Shown: positions 34,501-43,658, counted from the stretch's first letter. The stretch: DNA of 53,223 bases from Bacteroidales bacterium (GCA_017557535.1 JAFYYM010000056.1:1-53223), one strand, 5' to 3'. A program made the numbers and translations. Notes: generated by a model not told the origin, from the sequence alone.

Positions 34501-34517
34501 TTATCCTTCACGGATAA
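34501..34517. other. Small hairpin after the DUF1080 gene
   Basis: TTATCC and GGATAA pair perfectly around TTCAC immediately after the stop codon. There is no T-run, so it could be an RNA-stability or attenuation element rather than a true terminator. Confidence 0.3.
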
Positions 34518-34533
34518 CCGGCCGCCGTTTGCA

Positions 34534-35313
34534 ATGGGTACAGTGAGATGGATAGGTGGTCTCCTCGGATGGGTTACCGGTGGGCCTATCGGAGCGTTGA
34601 TCGGCTTCCTCCTTGGGGATGCCGTTGAGAATGTCATCGGGATGGCCCGTCAACTCCCGGGTGGTGATTATACCAGGACTACAAACACCACAAACACCAC
34701 AAACTCCACCCGGGGCTATACGGCTGGCGAGCAGCGCAATAGTTTCTTCATAAGTCTCCTTGTCCTCAGTTCGGCGGTGATTAATGCGGATGGACGTGTC
34801 CGTCCCGCTGAGCTGCAGACAGTAAGGGAGTTCATCCTCCGTAATTTCGGTGAGGATGCGGCCACAGAGGCCTCCGGGATTCTGGACAGGCTTAACTTAG
34901 GACAGGTCAACATATATTCAGTTGGCCCGCAGATAGCCGCCAACATGAACTACTCCCAGCGGCTGCAGTTATTCCACTACCTGGTGTCGATAGCCACAGC
35001 CGACGGTGAGTTCAACAAGAGTGAGAAGAGTGTCCTCGAGACAATCGCCTCAGTCATAGGTTTGAGCTCTTCCGACGCCTCTTCGGTCATATCCATGTAC
35101 TACAAGGAGGAAGATTCAGCCTATTCGGTGCTTGAGATCAGCCCTTCCGCGACTGACGATGAGGTGAAGGCCGCTTATCGCCGTATGGCCATGAAGCACC
35201 ATCCCGACAAAGTGGCCACTCTTGGCCCCGAGGTGCAGAAAGCCGCCCAGGAGAAATTCCAGAAAATCCAGGAAGCCTACGAGACCATCAAGAAGCAAAG
35301 AGGGATGAAGTAG
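34534..35313 (+). CDS. DjlA-like protein: TerB domain plus C-terminal J domain
   Basis: A 259-residue co-chaperone. An N-terminal glycine-rich hydrophobic segment (GGLLGWVTGGPIGALIGFLLG, about 8-28) may insert in the membrane. A low-complexity linker of Thr and Asn (positions about 50-60) is coded by three near-identical 9-base units. A TerB-like helical domain (about 68-185) has two repeated ADGxxxxxE segments (INADGRVRPAE and ATADGEFNKSE). The J domain (about 195-259) has the HPD tripeptide at 223-225, needed to stimulate DnaK. This domain order is that of DjlA. No DnaK or GrpE lies nearby. It is transcribed with, or just after, the DUF1080 gene. Confidence 0.85.
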   Translation: MGTVRWIGGLLGWVTGGPIGALIGFLLGDAVENVIGMARQLPGGDYTRTTNTTNTTNSTRGYTAGEQRNSFFISLLVLSSAVINADGRVRPAELQTVREFILRNFGEDAATEASGILDRLNLGQVNIYSVGPQIAANMNYSQRLQLFHYLVSIATADGEFNKSEKSVLETIASVIGLSSSDASSVISMYYKEEDSAYSVLEISPSATDDEVKAAYRRMAMKHHPDKVATLGPEVQKAAQEKFQKIQEAYETIKKQRGMK

Positions 35314-35326
35314 TTGAAGGCTGACG

Positions 35327-36115
35327 CTAGTACTTCTTCTCCTTGCCTCCGAGGATCTTCCGTACTTTCAGGGGCTCGTTTGTGGTGATGCAATCGACGC
35401 CCTGTCCGATCATCTCTTTGATGTCATCCTCATTGTCAACTGTCCAGACGTTGACACTCATCTTCCTGTCGTGGGCTTCCTTAACCCACGTGGGGTTCTT
35501 CTGGAAAACGCTGTAGTGGTAGTCGATGCCGTTCACACCGCCGTCCAAGACCTCGCCGGGAGCCTTGTTTCCGCTCAGGTACTGGTTGGTGAAACCGGGG
35601 CAGAGAGCCGCGATCCTCTGGCAGATGTTCCAGCTGAAGGAGATGAAGATAACCTTCTTTGGATCAAACAAACCGTGCCTTTTGAGAGCCTCGACGCTCT
35701 GGTCGACCATGTAGTCCTCGTGGGCCTTGTCAATCTGTGACTTAAGCTCGAAGACAAGGACTGTCCCTCCCTTTTCTCCCTGGGTCAGATACTCGTCGAG
35801 GGTGGGGAGTTTCTCTCCGTTCTTCAGGCGGTAGTCCTTGAAGTCGGCGTAGTCGTGAGTCTGGATATTCACACCCTTGATGTCCCGGTCGTGGTGGACG
35901 ACAATCACGAGGTCTGAGGTCATGTGGACATCAAACTCGCTGCCCCAGAGGTGGTTCTTCTGGGCAAGCTCAAGGGATTTGATGGAGTTCTCGGCGTAGC
36001 CAGCCTCTTCGCAGTTCCAATAGCCCCTGTGGGCGGTGACGGCTACTTTTGGTGAACAGGATGCCAGCAAGGCAACGACGGCGGCCGCGGCCGCGAGATG
36101 GATGTATTCGCGCAT
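35327..36115 (-). CDS. Glycerophosphodiester phosphodiesterase lipoprotein
   Basis: An exported enzyme that hydrolyses deacylated phospholipids to glycerol 3-phosphate and an alcohol. It has 262 residues. Lipobox LLASC (C20). The GDPD catalytic set is complete: H29 in AHRG, E43/N44 in AENS, E60 and D62 in SEFDVH, H75 in VVHHD. The remaining barrel strands VFELKSQ, FISFSWN, NVWTVDN and DCITTNEP all fit. Convergent with the DjlA-like gene (13-base gap). It starts 19 bases after the GH36-like gene on the same strand and may be read with it. An alanine run in the signal peptide is coded by a GC-rich palindromic stretch. Confidence 0.92.
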   Translation of the reverse strand: MREYIHLAAAAAVVALLASCSPKVAVTAHRGYWNCEEAGYAENSIKSLELAQKNHLWGSEFDVHMTSDLVIVVHHDRDIKGVNIQTHDYADFKDYRLKNGEKLPTLDEYLTQGEKGGTVLVFELKSQIDKAHEDYMVDQSVEALKRHGLFDPKKVIFISFSWNICQRIAALCPGFTNQYLSGNKAPGEVLDGGVNGIDYHYSVFQKNPTWVKEAHDRKMSVNVWTVDNEDDIKEMIGQGVDCITTNEPLKVRKILGGKEKKY

Positions 36116-36134
36116 ATCTTAAAGTTTTAGTGTT

Positions 36135-38192
36135 TTAGAGTTTCCTGTATTCTATGATCGCGGAGCCTGGACGGCTGTCGATAGTCACTTTGAAAGCCTT
36201 CAGGACGCTTCCTTTGACCTTGATGGTTTTCAACTTCCTGAAGCTTTCACCGTATATGTCTACTGAATATCTCGCGTCAGGATCAATGCCCTTAAGATTC
36301 AACACTGTAGTGACATAGGAGGAATCGTCGCGTCTGAAGACCAAAGCGACCCCGTCTCCTTCCTCAGGCCTGTCATACTGGTACGCGCACCACTCATCTG
36401 AAGATTCTGAATGGAAAACTAACGGATAAAAATCACCGTAGCAATACTTCCTGAGCCGTTTTACTTCGTTAATGCCTTCTCTCGCGAGGGTGTTGTCGTA
36501 TGAGTCGGACCTGTTGTCGTCATTGAATATCAATCCATTGTTGAATCCGCTACGCATATGGTAAGGCGTGTTGCCTTGAGTGGCGCATGACGACTGGATG
36601 ATATACTGGTTGAGACAAATTGTGTTTATCTGATTGAGAATCGCGAGATCCTTGATATTCCCTGAAGACCCGGCAAATACCCCGTTATCCGTCCTCCATA
36701 GGCAGATTGAGCGACTGCTTGTCTCAAGGTCGATCCTTGAGCCTCCGCCGCAGCAATTGTCTATCATAAGGCCCGGATTATCCGCCCTCAGGGCGTCCCA
36801 GAGCTTGTAGAGGCCTTCAACCTGCCTTATCTCAAGTATTCCTATCCTGTCAGGAGTGGATTTCTCCATCTCACGTATTCCTTCAAGGGCATACCCGAAA
36901 TCAGTCCTCCAGACGTCCACGCCCCAGGCCTGGATACAGTCGTCCATATACTTCACAGTGTATTCCAGCGCCTCTTCGTCGCCGAGATTAAGGTAACCGG
37001 AGGAGCCTCCTATCGGGAGAACCCACTCGGGATGGGCCTCCGCGAGCTTGGACCCTTTTGGCAGCCTTTCGGGAGCGAACCAGCACAGGAACTTCAGACC
37101 CATCGATTTGGCATAATCAGACACATCCTTGATTCCACCAGGGAAGCGCTTTTCATCGACAGGAGTGTCAATGGGATAGACATAGTTGCCCAGTCCTCGA
37201 GGGAAGCCACCTTTATGCCACCATGCGTCCAGCCAGTAAAGCTCGATACCAAGTCCGAAATCCTTTATGGTATTCAGGTACGATTTCTCGTTTTCCGCGG
37301 TCGTTGTGTTGTCCTGATGTTGGCAGGAAGTCATATGCGCGATCGGAACTCTTTGAAGCTCACCATTATAACGTGGAGAGACATAATTCAGCATCGTTTT
37401 CCTGAATGTGTTGATCCCATCGCTCCGGTCATTTCCTTCCCAAAAGACCAGCAGGATCCGGGGGGAACGGATCTGCTCCTGGGGGTGAAGATAAGTGCGC
37501 AGTTCGCTCATCTGGGAAGTAGTGTGTACTTCGCCCTCCTTAAGTTCGACAAGGGAATTCCATTTGCCTGACCATCCTACCGCTGTGACTAATCCGCCGC
37601 CTGTCCATGTCAGGTCGTAGAAAGGGAATGCTCCTGAGGAGGAATATGAATCGTAGGAACCGAATTCTACCGGACCTCCCTTGCGAAGCGATTCGTCAAT
37701 CGGCATGAAGTCATCAAAACTGAAGTAATTGGAATTCTCAGTGCCGCGAAGTCTGTGAAGGATGCAGCCGTTTGAAAAAACAGCGTCCTTGATTGTCAGA
37801 TTCAAAGCCTTCAAATCGCTGATGATGGGAGTGTCAGCGGATCCGTTGTTTTTCAGGTAAATTGTATAGTCGACGCCCGGAGACAGTGTGTAGATATTGA
37901 CGATAGCCTTGATCTCCAACCCGGTTTTGGGATCCGAATAAACGGCGGTCCTGAGAATCCTGTCGTCGAGGATCTGGTCAGAAGCTGAGTATTTCCAGGA
38001 AGTTAAGAATCCGCTTGAAGAGATTCCGTCATATTCAAATGAGAAAGGCGTCTCGTCACTTATGGCTTCTCCGGGCGGGAACATCCTGTCCGCGGAGGCT
38101 TTGTTAAGTTCGACAACCGGCCTGGCATATTTCAGGGCTATCCCCTCTTCCGATGCTGATGACACCGAAACTGCTATCGACGAGTTAATCAC
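36135..38192 (-). CDS. GH36-like alpha-galactosidase
   Basis: A glycoside hydrolase of clan GH-D, about 685 residues: an N-terminal beta-supersandwich (about 1-270), a TIM barrel (about 280-590) with WLDAWWHKGG, FLCWFAPER, the nucleophile D431 in VWRTDFG, DNCCGGGSRID (478-488) and the acid/base D502 in LWRTDN, then a C-terminal beta domain. Both catalytic acids are therefore present. GH36 enzymes remove alpha-galactose from raffinose-type sugars or galactomannan, but this branch may have another specificity. The only start codon in the usual place is GTG at 38190-38192, and no clear signal peptide is seen; codons for a short hydrophobic stretch lie upstream in frame without an ATG, so the true N-terminus is uncertain. 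Confidence 0.82.
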   Translation of the reverse strand: MINSSIAVSVSSASEEGIALKYARPVVELNKASADRMFPPGEAISDETPFSFEYDGISSSGFLTSWKYSASDQILDDRILRTAVYSDPKTGLEIKAIVNIYTLSPGVDYTIYLKNNGSADTPIISDLKALNLTIKDAVFSNGCILHRLRGTENSNYFSFDDFMPIDESLRKGGPVEFGSYDSYSSSGAFPFYDLTWTGGGLVTAVGWSGKWNSLVELKEGEVHTTSQMSELRTYLHPQEQIRSPRILLVFWEGNDRSDGINTFRKTMLNYVSPRYNGELQRVPIAHMTSCQHQDNTTTAENEKSYLNTIKDFGLGIELYWLDAWWHKGGFPRGLGNYVYPIDTPVDEKRFPGGIKDVSDYAKSMGLKFLCWFAPERLPKGSKLAEAHPEWVLPIGGSSGYLNLGDEEALEYTVKYMDDCIQAWGVDVWRTDFGYALEGIREMEKSTPDRIGILEIRQVEGLYKLWDALRADNPGLMIDNCCGGGSRIDLETSSRSICLWRTDNGVFAGSSGNIKDLAILNQINTICLNQYIIQSSCATQGNTPYHMRSGFNNGLIFNDDNRSDSYDNTLAREGINEVKRLRKYCYGDFYPLVFHSESSDEWCAYQYDRPEEGDGVALVFRRDDSSYVTTVLNLKGIDPDARYSVDIYGESFRKLKTIKVKGSVLKAFKVTIDSRPGSAIIEYRKL

Positions 38193-38253
38193 CTTCCTGA
38201 ATGACAGCCAAATTAGCGCAAAAACATCCAGTTTTGGCTGAATAAATTATATA

Positions 38254-38285
38254 TTTGGACAAATCAGCCATGTTTTGTATATCTG
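38254..38285 (+). promoter_or_regulatory. Promoter for the SGNH esterase gene
   Basis: TTTG (38254-38257) is exactly 20 bases before TATATCTG (38278-38285), one mismatch to TAnnTTTG. Transcription would start near 38292, 18 bases before the ATG at 38310. The 117-base divergent gap is A/T-rich. No equally good promoter is seen for the GH36-like gene on the other strand. Confidence 0.5.
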
Positions 38286-38309
38286 TGGCTAGATAAATAC
38301 AAATAGATT

Positions 38310-39077
38310 ATGATAGGTATGCGTCGTTTAACTATATTTTCATTTGCCTTCCTCTTGTTATTCCAGTCTGGGGTGACAGCTGCCGACAAGGGGCCCTTGA
38401 AGAAGGGTTATGATGTTTATCTGCTTATCGGACAGTCAAACATGGCCGGACGTGGAGAAATGCTTGAGGAAGATTTTCTCCCGATGGAGGGAATCTATCT
38501 ATTGGACACGACAGGGAAGATCGTTCCGGCCACATCTCCAATAAACAAATACTCTACCATAAGGAAGGACCTGAGTTTGCAAGGATATAGTTTGGGAGTA
38601 TCTTTCGCTCAAGCCATGCATGAAAGAAATGGAAGGCCGGTCCTTCTGGTTGTCAATGCCCGGGGAGGTACGGCTATTAACAGTTGGGAGGAAGGTTCCT
38701 TATATTACAATGAAGCAGTACGCAGGGCTCGACAGGCAATGCGCTACGGTAAACTGAAAGCCATCCTCTGGCATCAGGGAGAAAGTGATGCCAATGAAGC
38801 CAATGAAGCGACCCTTCCTCTCTATCCATCAAAGTTCAAGCGTCTTGCCAAGGCTCTTCGCAGGGATCTTGGGAATGTGAGAATCATCATGGGAGAAGCC
38901 AATTATTCTTATGCAAAGGTTGGCCTTATTAATCCGGAACTCCACCGGGCAGCAAAGAAAGTGCGCAGATGCACGATTGTTTCTGCGGAAGGTTGTGAAA
39001 TCAAACCGGACCACCTTCATTTCAGCCGTGAAGGATCGAGGATACTCGGCTTACGATACGCCGAAGCATTACGATAG
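38310..39077 (+). CDS. Exported SGNH acetylesterase (sialate O-acetylesterase-like, SASA family)
   Basis: A 255-residue exported esterase of the type that removes acetyl groups from sialic acid or xylan (CE6-like). The signal peptide ends near GVTAADKG (residues 21-28). The nucleophile serine is in LLIGQSNMAGRGEM, the block RGGTAINSW follows, WHQGESDA carries the conserved Gln-Gly-Glu, and the Asp-His pair is in DHLHFSREGS. It is a single plus-strand gene between two minus-strand units. Together with the uronate operon next to it, an acetylated glucuronoxylan-like or pectic substrate would make sense, but it is not co-transcribed with that operon. Confidence 0.85.
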   Translation: MIGMRRLTIFSFAFLLLFQSGVTAADKGPLKKGYDVYLLIGQSNMAGRGEMLEEDFLPMEGIYLLDTTGKIVPATSPINKYSTIRKDLSLQGYSLGVSFAQAMHERNGRPVLLVVNARGGTAINSWEEGSLYYNEAVRRARQAMRYGKLKAILWHQGESDANEANEATLPLYPSKFKRLAKALRRDLGNVRIIMGEANYSYAKVGLINPELHRAAKKVRRCTIVSAEGCEIKPDHLHFSREGSRILGLRYAEALR

Positions 39078-39087
39078 TCTCCCTCTT

Positions 39088-39921
39088 TTATAATCCCGCA
39101 CTGCAGAGGAATCCCCCATCTATCGGTACTGTAATTCCAGTCACGAAACTTGCCTTGTCGTCATCGATCAGCCAGTTAAGGCAGCCTATCAACTCGCCAG
39201 GCTGTCCGAACCTATGCATTGGTGTATTGTAGTTGATATGCTGCCCCCTGGGGGAAAGACCGCCATCCGGTGTCATCAGCATTTTACGGCTTCTGTCATT
39301 GACGAAGAACCCGGGGGCGATTGCATTTACCCGTATTCCAGCAGGGGCCAGATAAGCGGCTATCCATTGGGTCCAATTACTTACAGCAGCTTTGGCACAC
39401 GCATAAGCAGGAACCCTTGACAGGGGACGATAGGTGTTCATGGACGCAAAATTCACGACAGATCCCCCTCCGGCCTCAATCATGTCAAATGCAAATACCC
39501 TCGTGGGTATGACTGTTCCCATGATATTGGTTTCAATCACATCTTTGAACCTGTTCATGTCAAGGTCGAAAAACCCCCTGAAAGAATGGCCTTCCAACAA
39601 TTCTGAAGGATCAAACTCGTTGACCGTCGTTACCGCATCGCTCTGATTTCCTCCGGCACCATTTATCAATATGTTGCAAAGGCCGTATTTCTTGTTTATT
39701 TCAGAGCGAATCTCTTTCATCCGATCTTCGTCCTTTACGTCGCCTGTTATCACAAGACAGTCTGCACCAATTTTGTGAATTTCATCAGCTGTCTTCATCA
39801 GTTTATCCTGCGTCCTTCCGATCAAGACAACTTTGCACCCTTGTTTTGCAAGGTCAATTGCGATAGGACCACAAAGAGTGCCTCCAGCCCCTGTAACAAC
39901 AGCGGTCTTACCTTTGTTCAT
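39088..39921 (-). CDS. SDR-family D-fructuronate/D-mannonate reductase
   Basis: A cytoplasmic short-chain dehydrogenase of 277 residues. The cofactor loop is TGAGGTLCGP (10-19), NGAGG (about 88-92), the catalytic tyrosine and lysine are in YACAKAA (YxxxK) and SVVNFASMN holds the serine. APGFFVNDRSRKML and MHRFGQPGEL are features of the SDR branch that replaces UxuB as D-mannonate oxidoreductase, reducing fructuronate to mannonate. It is the last gene of the nine-gene operon and its ATG overlaps the end of uxaC by 14 bases. It fits between uronate isomerase and mannonate dehydratase in the pathway. Specific function comes from family plus context. Confidence 0.85.
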   Translation of the reverse strand: MNKGKTAVVTGAGGTLCGPIAIDLAKQGCKVVLIGRTQDKLMKTADEIHKIGADCLVITGDVKDEDRMKEIRSEINKKYGLCNILINGAGGNQSDAVTTVNEFDPSELLEGHSFRGFFDLDMNRFKDVIETNIMGTVIPTRVFAFDMIEAGGGSVVNFASMNTYRPLSRVPAYACAKAAVSNWTQWIAAYLAPAGIRVNAIAPGFFVNDRSRKMLMTPDGGLSPRGQHINYNTPMHRFGQPGELIGCLNWLIDDDKASFVTGITVPIDGGFLCSAGL

Positions 39922-41272
39922 ATATCCAGCGTTTAGCGTTTCTGTAACAAATATCTTTCACTATGGTATCCAGCAAGTCGAAATCAGCAGGAAGATAACC
40001 TTTAGCAACCTTATTCCCAAGCCAATTGCAAAGAATCCTCCTAAAATATTCATGCCGGGAAAAAGAGAGAACGTTCCTTGAATCCGTGGTCATACCCAGG
40101 GATTGGGACAGTAAAGAGTAACTTGACAGAATCTCCAGATTCTCTTCAATTCCATAAATATGGTCATTGAACCACCATGCCGGACCGAATTTGACCTTTT
40201 GTACTCCGGACTGTGAAAAAGAGCCTGTAAGAGTAGCAAGTGCGGCGTTATCCGACGGATTGAGAGGATACAGGATGACCTTAGGCATCTCTCCTTCCTT
40301 GTCTAAACCATCAAGGAAATCACACAGGCTCCGGATGTCACACGCCGATCCCGGACAAGCGAAGCCCCCTGCCGGTCCGGCGGCAAGACGTAACCTGGAA
40401 CTAGTCCACCTTTCCGCGCCGATATGCAACTGCATCACCCAATTCCTTCTTGCATATTGACGACCTAACCAACCCAAGATGAACGACTTCAATTCCGCTG
40501 TCTCCGCCGGACACAGAGAGCCTAGTCTTGAAAAGAGTCTTGATGCTTTTTCAAATGTCGTTGCTATATATACGAAACCGTTATCCAAAGCGTGGTCTGA
40601 CAGACGGCAACCATTGCTGGCAAAAAGATCGAGGTGTCTGGACACGGCATTCAGATAAGCTTCAAGGGACATTTCTTCAATTTCCAACCTATCCATCCAT
40701 GATGGATTGAATGACAAGATTGAATCAGCTCGAAGAGACGGGGAGATATCGATCCTTGAGACCTCCGAGGCTTTTCTATGCCTGGTTGTATCATCAAGAA
40801 GGTCATCAGAAGTAGTAGCCTGTAACACACCGGCATTCCTTAACAGGGAATCCACGGAATATGACTTCTCTCCAAGAAGCTTGTTACAATGATCCCATAT
40901 CATGTCTGCATTCCCGGTTTCAGGAACGTCATCGAAATTGAAAAATCTCTTCATTTCCAGACATGACCAGTGAAACAAAGGATTACCAATCAGGTAAGGG
41001 ACTATTCCACACCAGGCATTGAACTTTTCCCTGGAGGTAGCCTCACCAGAAATGACCCTCTCATCGAGGCCCATGAGCCTCATCGCCCTATGCTTGTATG
41101 GATCAGAACAAACCCATAGCGTTCCTATATCGTGATACTGTTTATCTTCACAAAGGTCGCTGACAGGGAGATGGTTATGGAAATCCACAATAGGGCAATC
41201 CCTGGCTGACCCAAAATAGAGAGTCCGGGAATAATCGTTCTCAAGAAGGAAATTATCGTCAATGAAACGCAT
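39908..41272 (-). CDS. uxaC: Uronate isomerase
   Basis: It converts D-glucuronate to D-fructuronate (and galacturonate to tagaturonate) in the cytoplasm. The 454-residue length is slightly below E. coli UxaC (470). The amidohydrolase-fold metal site HNH is in IVDFHNHLPVSDL (about 27-39), GNPLFHWSCLEMKRFF and TTSDDLLDDT are strongly conserved, and MTTDSRNVLSFSRHEYFRR (near 420) is the family C-terminal block. It starts two bases after the RraA-like gene and overlaps the SDR gene. With the neighbouring SDR and mannonate dehydratase it forms the glucuronate branch; no altronate genes for a galacturonate branch are in the window. Confidence 0.94.
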   Translation of the reverse strand: MRFIDDNFLLENDYSRTLYFGSARDCPIVDFHNHLPVSDLCEDKQYHDIGTLWVCSDPYKHRAMRLMGLDERVISGEATSREKFNAWCGIVPYLIGNPLFHWSCLEMKRFFNFDDVPETGNADMIWDHCNKLLGEKSYSVDSLLRNAGVLQATTSDDLLDDTTRHRKASEVSRIDISPSLRADSILSFNPSWMDRLEIEEMSLEAYLNAVSRHLDLFASNGCRLSDHALDNGFVYIATTFEKASRLFSRLGSLCPAETAELKSFILGWLGRQYARRNWVMQLHIGAERWTSSRLRLAAGPAGGFACPGSACDIRSLCDFLDGLDKEGEMPKVILYPLNPSDNAALATLTGSFSQSGVQKVKFGPAWWFNDHIYGIEENLEILSSYSLLSQSLGMTTDSRNVLSFSRHEYFRRILCNWLGNKVAKGYLPADFDLLDTIVKDICYRNAKRWIYEQR

Positions 41273-41274
41273 GT

Positions 41275-41997
41275 CTAGAAATAACCTCCATTCTTTACCA
41301 TTTCAACAGCAGAAAATCCTTCACAAACCATTTGTTTCATCACCTTCTCATTCCCCTTGATCTCCTCCGCCCTCAAAAGGACTTTGTAAGCCAATGCCCG
41401 GGGAATGACTACGACCCCATCTACATCACCGAAAATAACATCTCCTGGCTTTATATAGGTTTTTCCGATTCTTATCGGAGTGTTATATCCGGTTATCTTG
41501 GTCCTTCCCAACGAGCCGTTGGATGTCCGATAGCGATAGAATAAAGGAAATTCCTGTCGGAGGACTTGACGAGTATCTCTAATTCCCCCATTTATTACGG
41601 CCATCCTGGCCCCTCTAGCCTTCGCGGAAGCTGTCATGACCTCGCCCCAATGAGAAGCTTCCACTTCGTCACCGGCATCCCAGACCACACAACAGTTACG
41701 TGGCATAGCATCCAGCATTTTTGCTCGGATTTCCATTTCACCCCCGACAGTAGGATCCGGATTTGACCGGATGGTGTATGCAATCCCGGCCTTGCACATT
41801 TCCATCTTAAGAGGCATGATGTTGATAGGGAGGGCCTGGTCCATCAGAGTCAATTCCCTCAAAACATCATTCACAGCCCCTGTGTAAAGACGCTCATATC
41901 TCTCACATAATTCTTCCTCAGGGATTTCCAAGGGAAAGAATGAGACCTCGTCCAGAAAATGCGTCAGGTCTTCCAAATGCATCAAATTCTTATTCAT
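41275..41997 (-). CDS. RraA-fold protein, possible pyruvate-type aldolase or decarboxylase
   Basis: A 240-residue cytoplasmic protein of the RraA / HMG-CHA aldolase family. The metal and substrate motif is VINGGIRDTRQVL (Arg-Asp of the DGxRD type), and the second block GDVIFGDVDGVVVIPRALA is also conserved. In true aldolases of this fold these residues bind a divalent ion and pyruvate enolate. The frame is open further to 42057, but the ATG at 41995-41997 gives an ATGA overlap with the symporter stop and is preferred. It sits between a symporter and uronate isomerase, in an operon that lacks a recognisable KDG kinase or KDPG aldolase. Family is sure, catalytic role is inference. Confidence 0.85.
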   Translation of the reverse strand: MNKNLMHLEDLTHFLDEVSFFPLEIPEEELCERYERLYTGAVNDVLRELTLMDQALPINIMPLKMEMCKAGIAYTIRSNPDPTVGGEMEIRAKMLDAMPRNCCVVWDAGDEVEASHWGEVMTASAKARGARMAVINGGIRDTRQVLRQEFPLFYRYRTSNGSLGRTKITGYNTPIRIGKTYIKPGDVIFGDVDGVVVIPRALAYKVLLRAEEIKGNEKVMKQMVCEGFSAVEMVKNGGYF

Positions 41998-43658
41998 TCT
42001 TTTGTTTGTTTGTTTTTTCGTGTCATTATCCAGAGCAAAGCGGCACAGACAAGACAAATCGTTCCAGCAATGAAACTGTACAATCCTCCTGTCGTTTCTA
42101 AGGAAGGGATGCTCATGCCGCAGAAAAGCACTCCAGCAACTATTAGAGAGAAAATGAAAAGGGCTATTACCACACGCTTATAGGCCGGGTGTATAGTAGG
42201 CTTATCCTCCTCCCTGATAGGTGTCTCCAACTGAATGAAGAACTCTTCGACTTGTAGCTCTTTTTCTGTGCTCCTTGTGTTTTTATATGGTAAGTAATAT
42301 ATTATCAAACAGAGAATTATTTCCAATAGGGTTCCTCCCTCCCATGAGATGGCCGGAATCAGGTTCAATACTACTCCTATTACTACTCCGGAGAGAATTG
42401 TCAAGATTGCGGCCATACCCCCTGGTCTTTTTGACACTATTCCTAACAGAAGGGGAATCCCTAGTGGAATAGCCATTATTCCGGTAAACAACTTGTTTGC
42501 CTCGAACGCTCCTCCCATCCCTTGGATAAGGATTGCTCCTCCTATCATAACCAGGCCTATCAAGAGTGTGCTCCACCTGGCGACCGACAACATCTGACGG
42601 TCAGTGGCATCCGGTTTGAAAAGCCTTTGGTATATGTCATGTGTCACTACGCCGGACATAACATTGTATTCCGCATTCAATGACGACATGGTGGCAGCGA
42701 ACATCGATGAAAACAGTATTCCCATGATTCCTGCAGGGAGCAGTTTTACAGATAGAGCGACGTAGGACATCTCCGGATCCGCCATCCCAGGGACAATCAA
42801 CGGACCGGCCACGGCGGGAAGCAAGAATACAGGCGTGAACACTAGGAATAGGATTCCCGTGAATATTCCCGTCTTTTTTGCTGCCCTCTCATCTTTAACA
42901 CAATAGAACTTTTGGATAAAGGTCCAGTTCTCGTTGTATTTGATGATTGTCATTATGCAGTAGATTGAAAGCCAGAAGGGGGCTCCCTTGGGACCGTTGA
43001 ACCAGTCAAGATGATCAGGCATGGACTGCGACAGACCGGCAAAGCCGCCGACTTCGCTCAATGAAAGCGGAAGAAGTACAAGTGTTATCAGTATAAGTAT
43101 TATGAACTGTATGGTACTCATGATGGTAACAGACCAGATACCCCCGAACAGGTTGAACAAGGTTACTATCAAGCCTGATATCAGAATCGACATCTCAAGC
43201 GAAAGAGGTGTGACAGCTGTTATGAATACCCCTATGGCATATAACCTTACCATGTTGTCCAGGAAACGCATCACGAGGCCAACCCAACTCATGGTCTGTC
43301 GGACTGAAATGTTGTAACGCGTCTCAAGATATTCCATTGGCGTAGTCTTGCCGGTTCTTCTCCATCTTCCTGCCAGGAAAAGTCCGCCCAAGATACAAGC
43401 CGGAACGGTGCACCAGAACACCGTTATGGAAACAATACCATATTCATATGCGATACCTGCATATGCCACGAAAACGAAGGTGCTGAAAAGCCCCATGAAG
43501 TTCGTTATCGTAGCCATCACCCAAGGAATGGTTCCATTGCCCTTGAAATAAGAGCCGGAATCTTTGACGAGCCAGCCGAAGAGTACTCCCACCACGGCCA
43601 TCAGAAGGATGTATATAAGGACTGCTATGTAGTCGAGGCCTTGTAATCCCAGTGTCAT
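41994..43658 (-). CDS. Sodium:solute symporter (SSS family)
   Basis: An inner-membrane transporter with about 13-14 hydrophobic segments over 554 residues. It begins with a first helix (DYIAVLIYILLMAVVGVLFG) followed by GNGTIPWVMATITNFMG, and contains the family block RWRRTGKTTPMEYLETRYN before helix 3 and FAATMSSLNAEYNVMSG in the middle, where the SSS sodium-site serines usually lie. The loop after helix 6 and the charged C-terminal tail (KKTRSTEKELQVEEFF) are cytoplasmic. Placed between mannonate dehydratase and uronate isomerase, it most likely imports glucuronate or a small uronide from the periplasm. It starts six bases after uxuA and overlaps the RraA-like gene by four bases. Confidence 0.88.
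   Translation of the reverse strand: MTLGLQGLDYIAVLIYILLMAVVGVLFGWLVKDSGSYFKGNGTIPWVMATITNFMGLFSTFVFVAYAGIAYEYGIVSITVFWCTVPACILGGLFLAGRWRRTGKTTPMEYLETRYNISVRQTMSWVGLVMRFLDNMVRLYAIGVFITAVTPLSLEMSILISGLIVTLFNLFGGIWSVTIMSTIQFIILILITLVLLPLSLSEVGGFAGLSQSMPDHLDWFNGPKGAPFWLSIYCIMTIIKYNENWTFIQKFYCVKDERAAKKTGIFTGILFLVFTPVFLLPAVAGPLIVPGMADPEMSYVALSVKLLPAGIMGILFSSMFAATMSSLNAEYNVMSGVVTHDIYQRLFKPDATDRQMLSVARWSTLLIGLVMIGGAILIQGMGGAFEANKLFTGIMAIPLGIPLLLGIVSKRPGGMAAILTILSGVVIGVVLNLIPAISWEGGTLLEIILCLIIYYLPYKNTRSTEKELQVEEFFIQLETPIREEDKPTIHPAYKRVVIALFIFSLIVAGVLFCGMSIPSLETTGGLYSFIAGTICLVCAALLWIMTRKNKQTKE

Noticed and set aside
36071-36106. GC-rich palindromic run (gcggccgcggccgcg) near the GDPD start
   Set aside because: It simply codes the alanine run of the signal peptide; no sign of a regulatory element.
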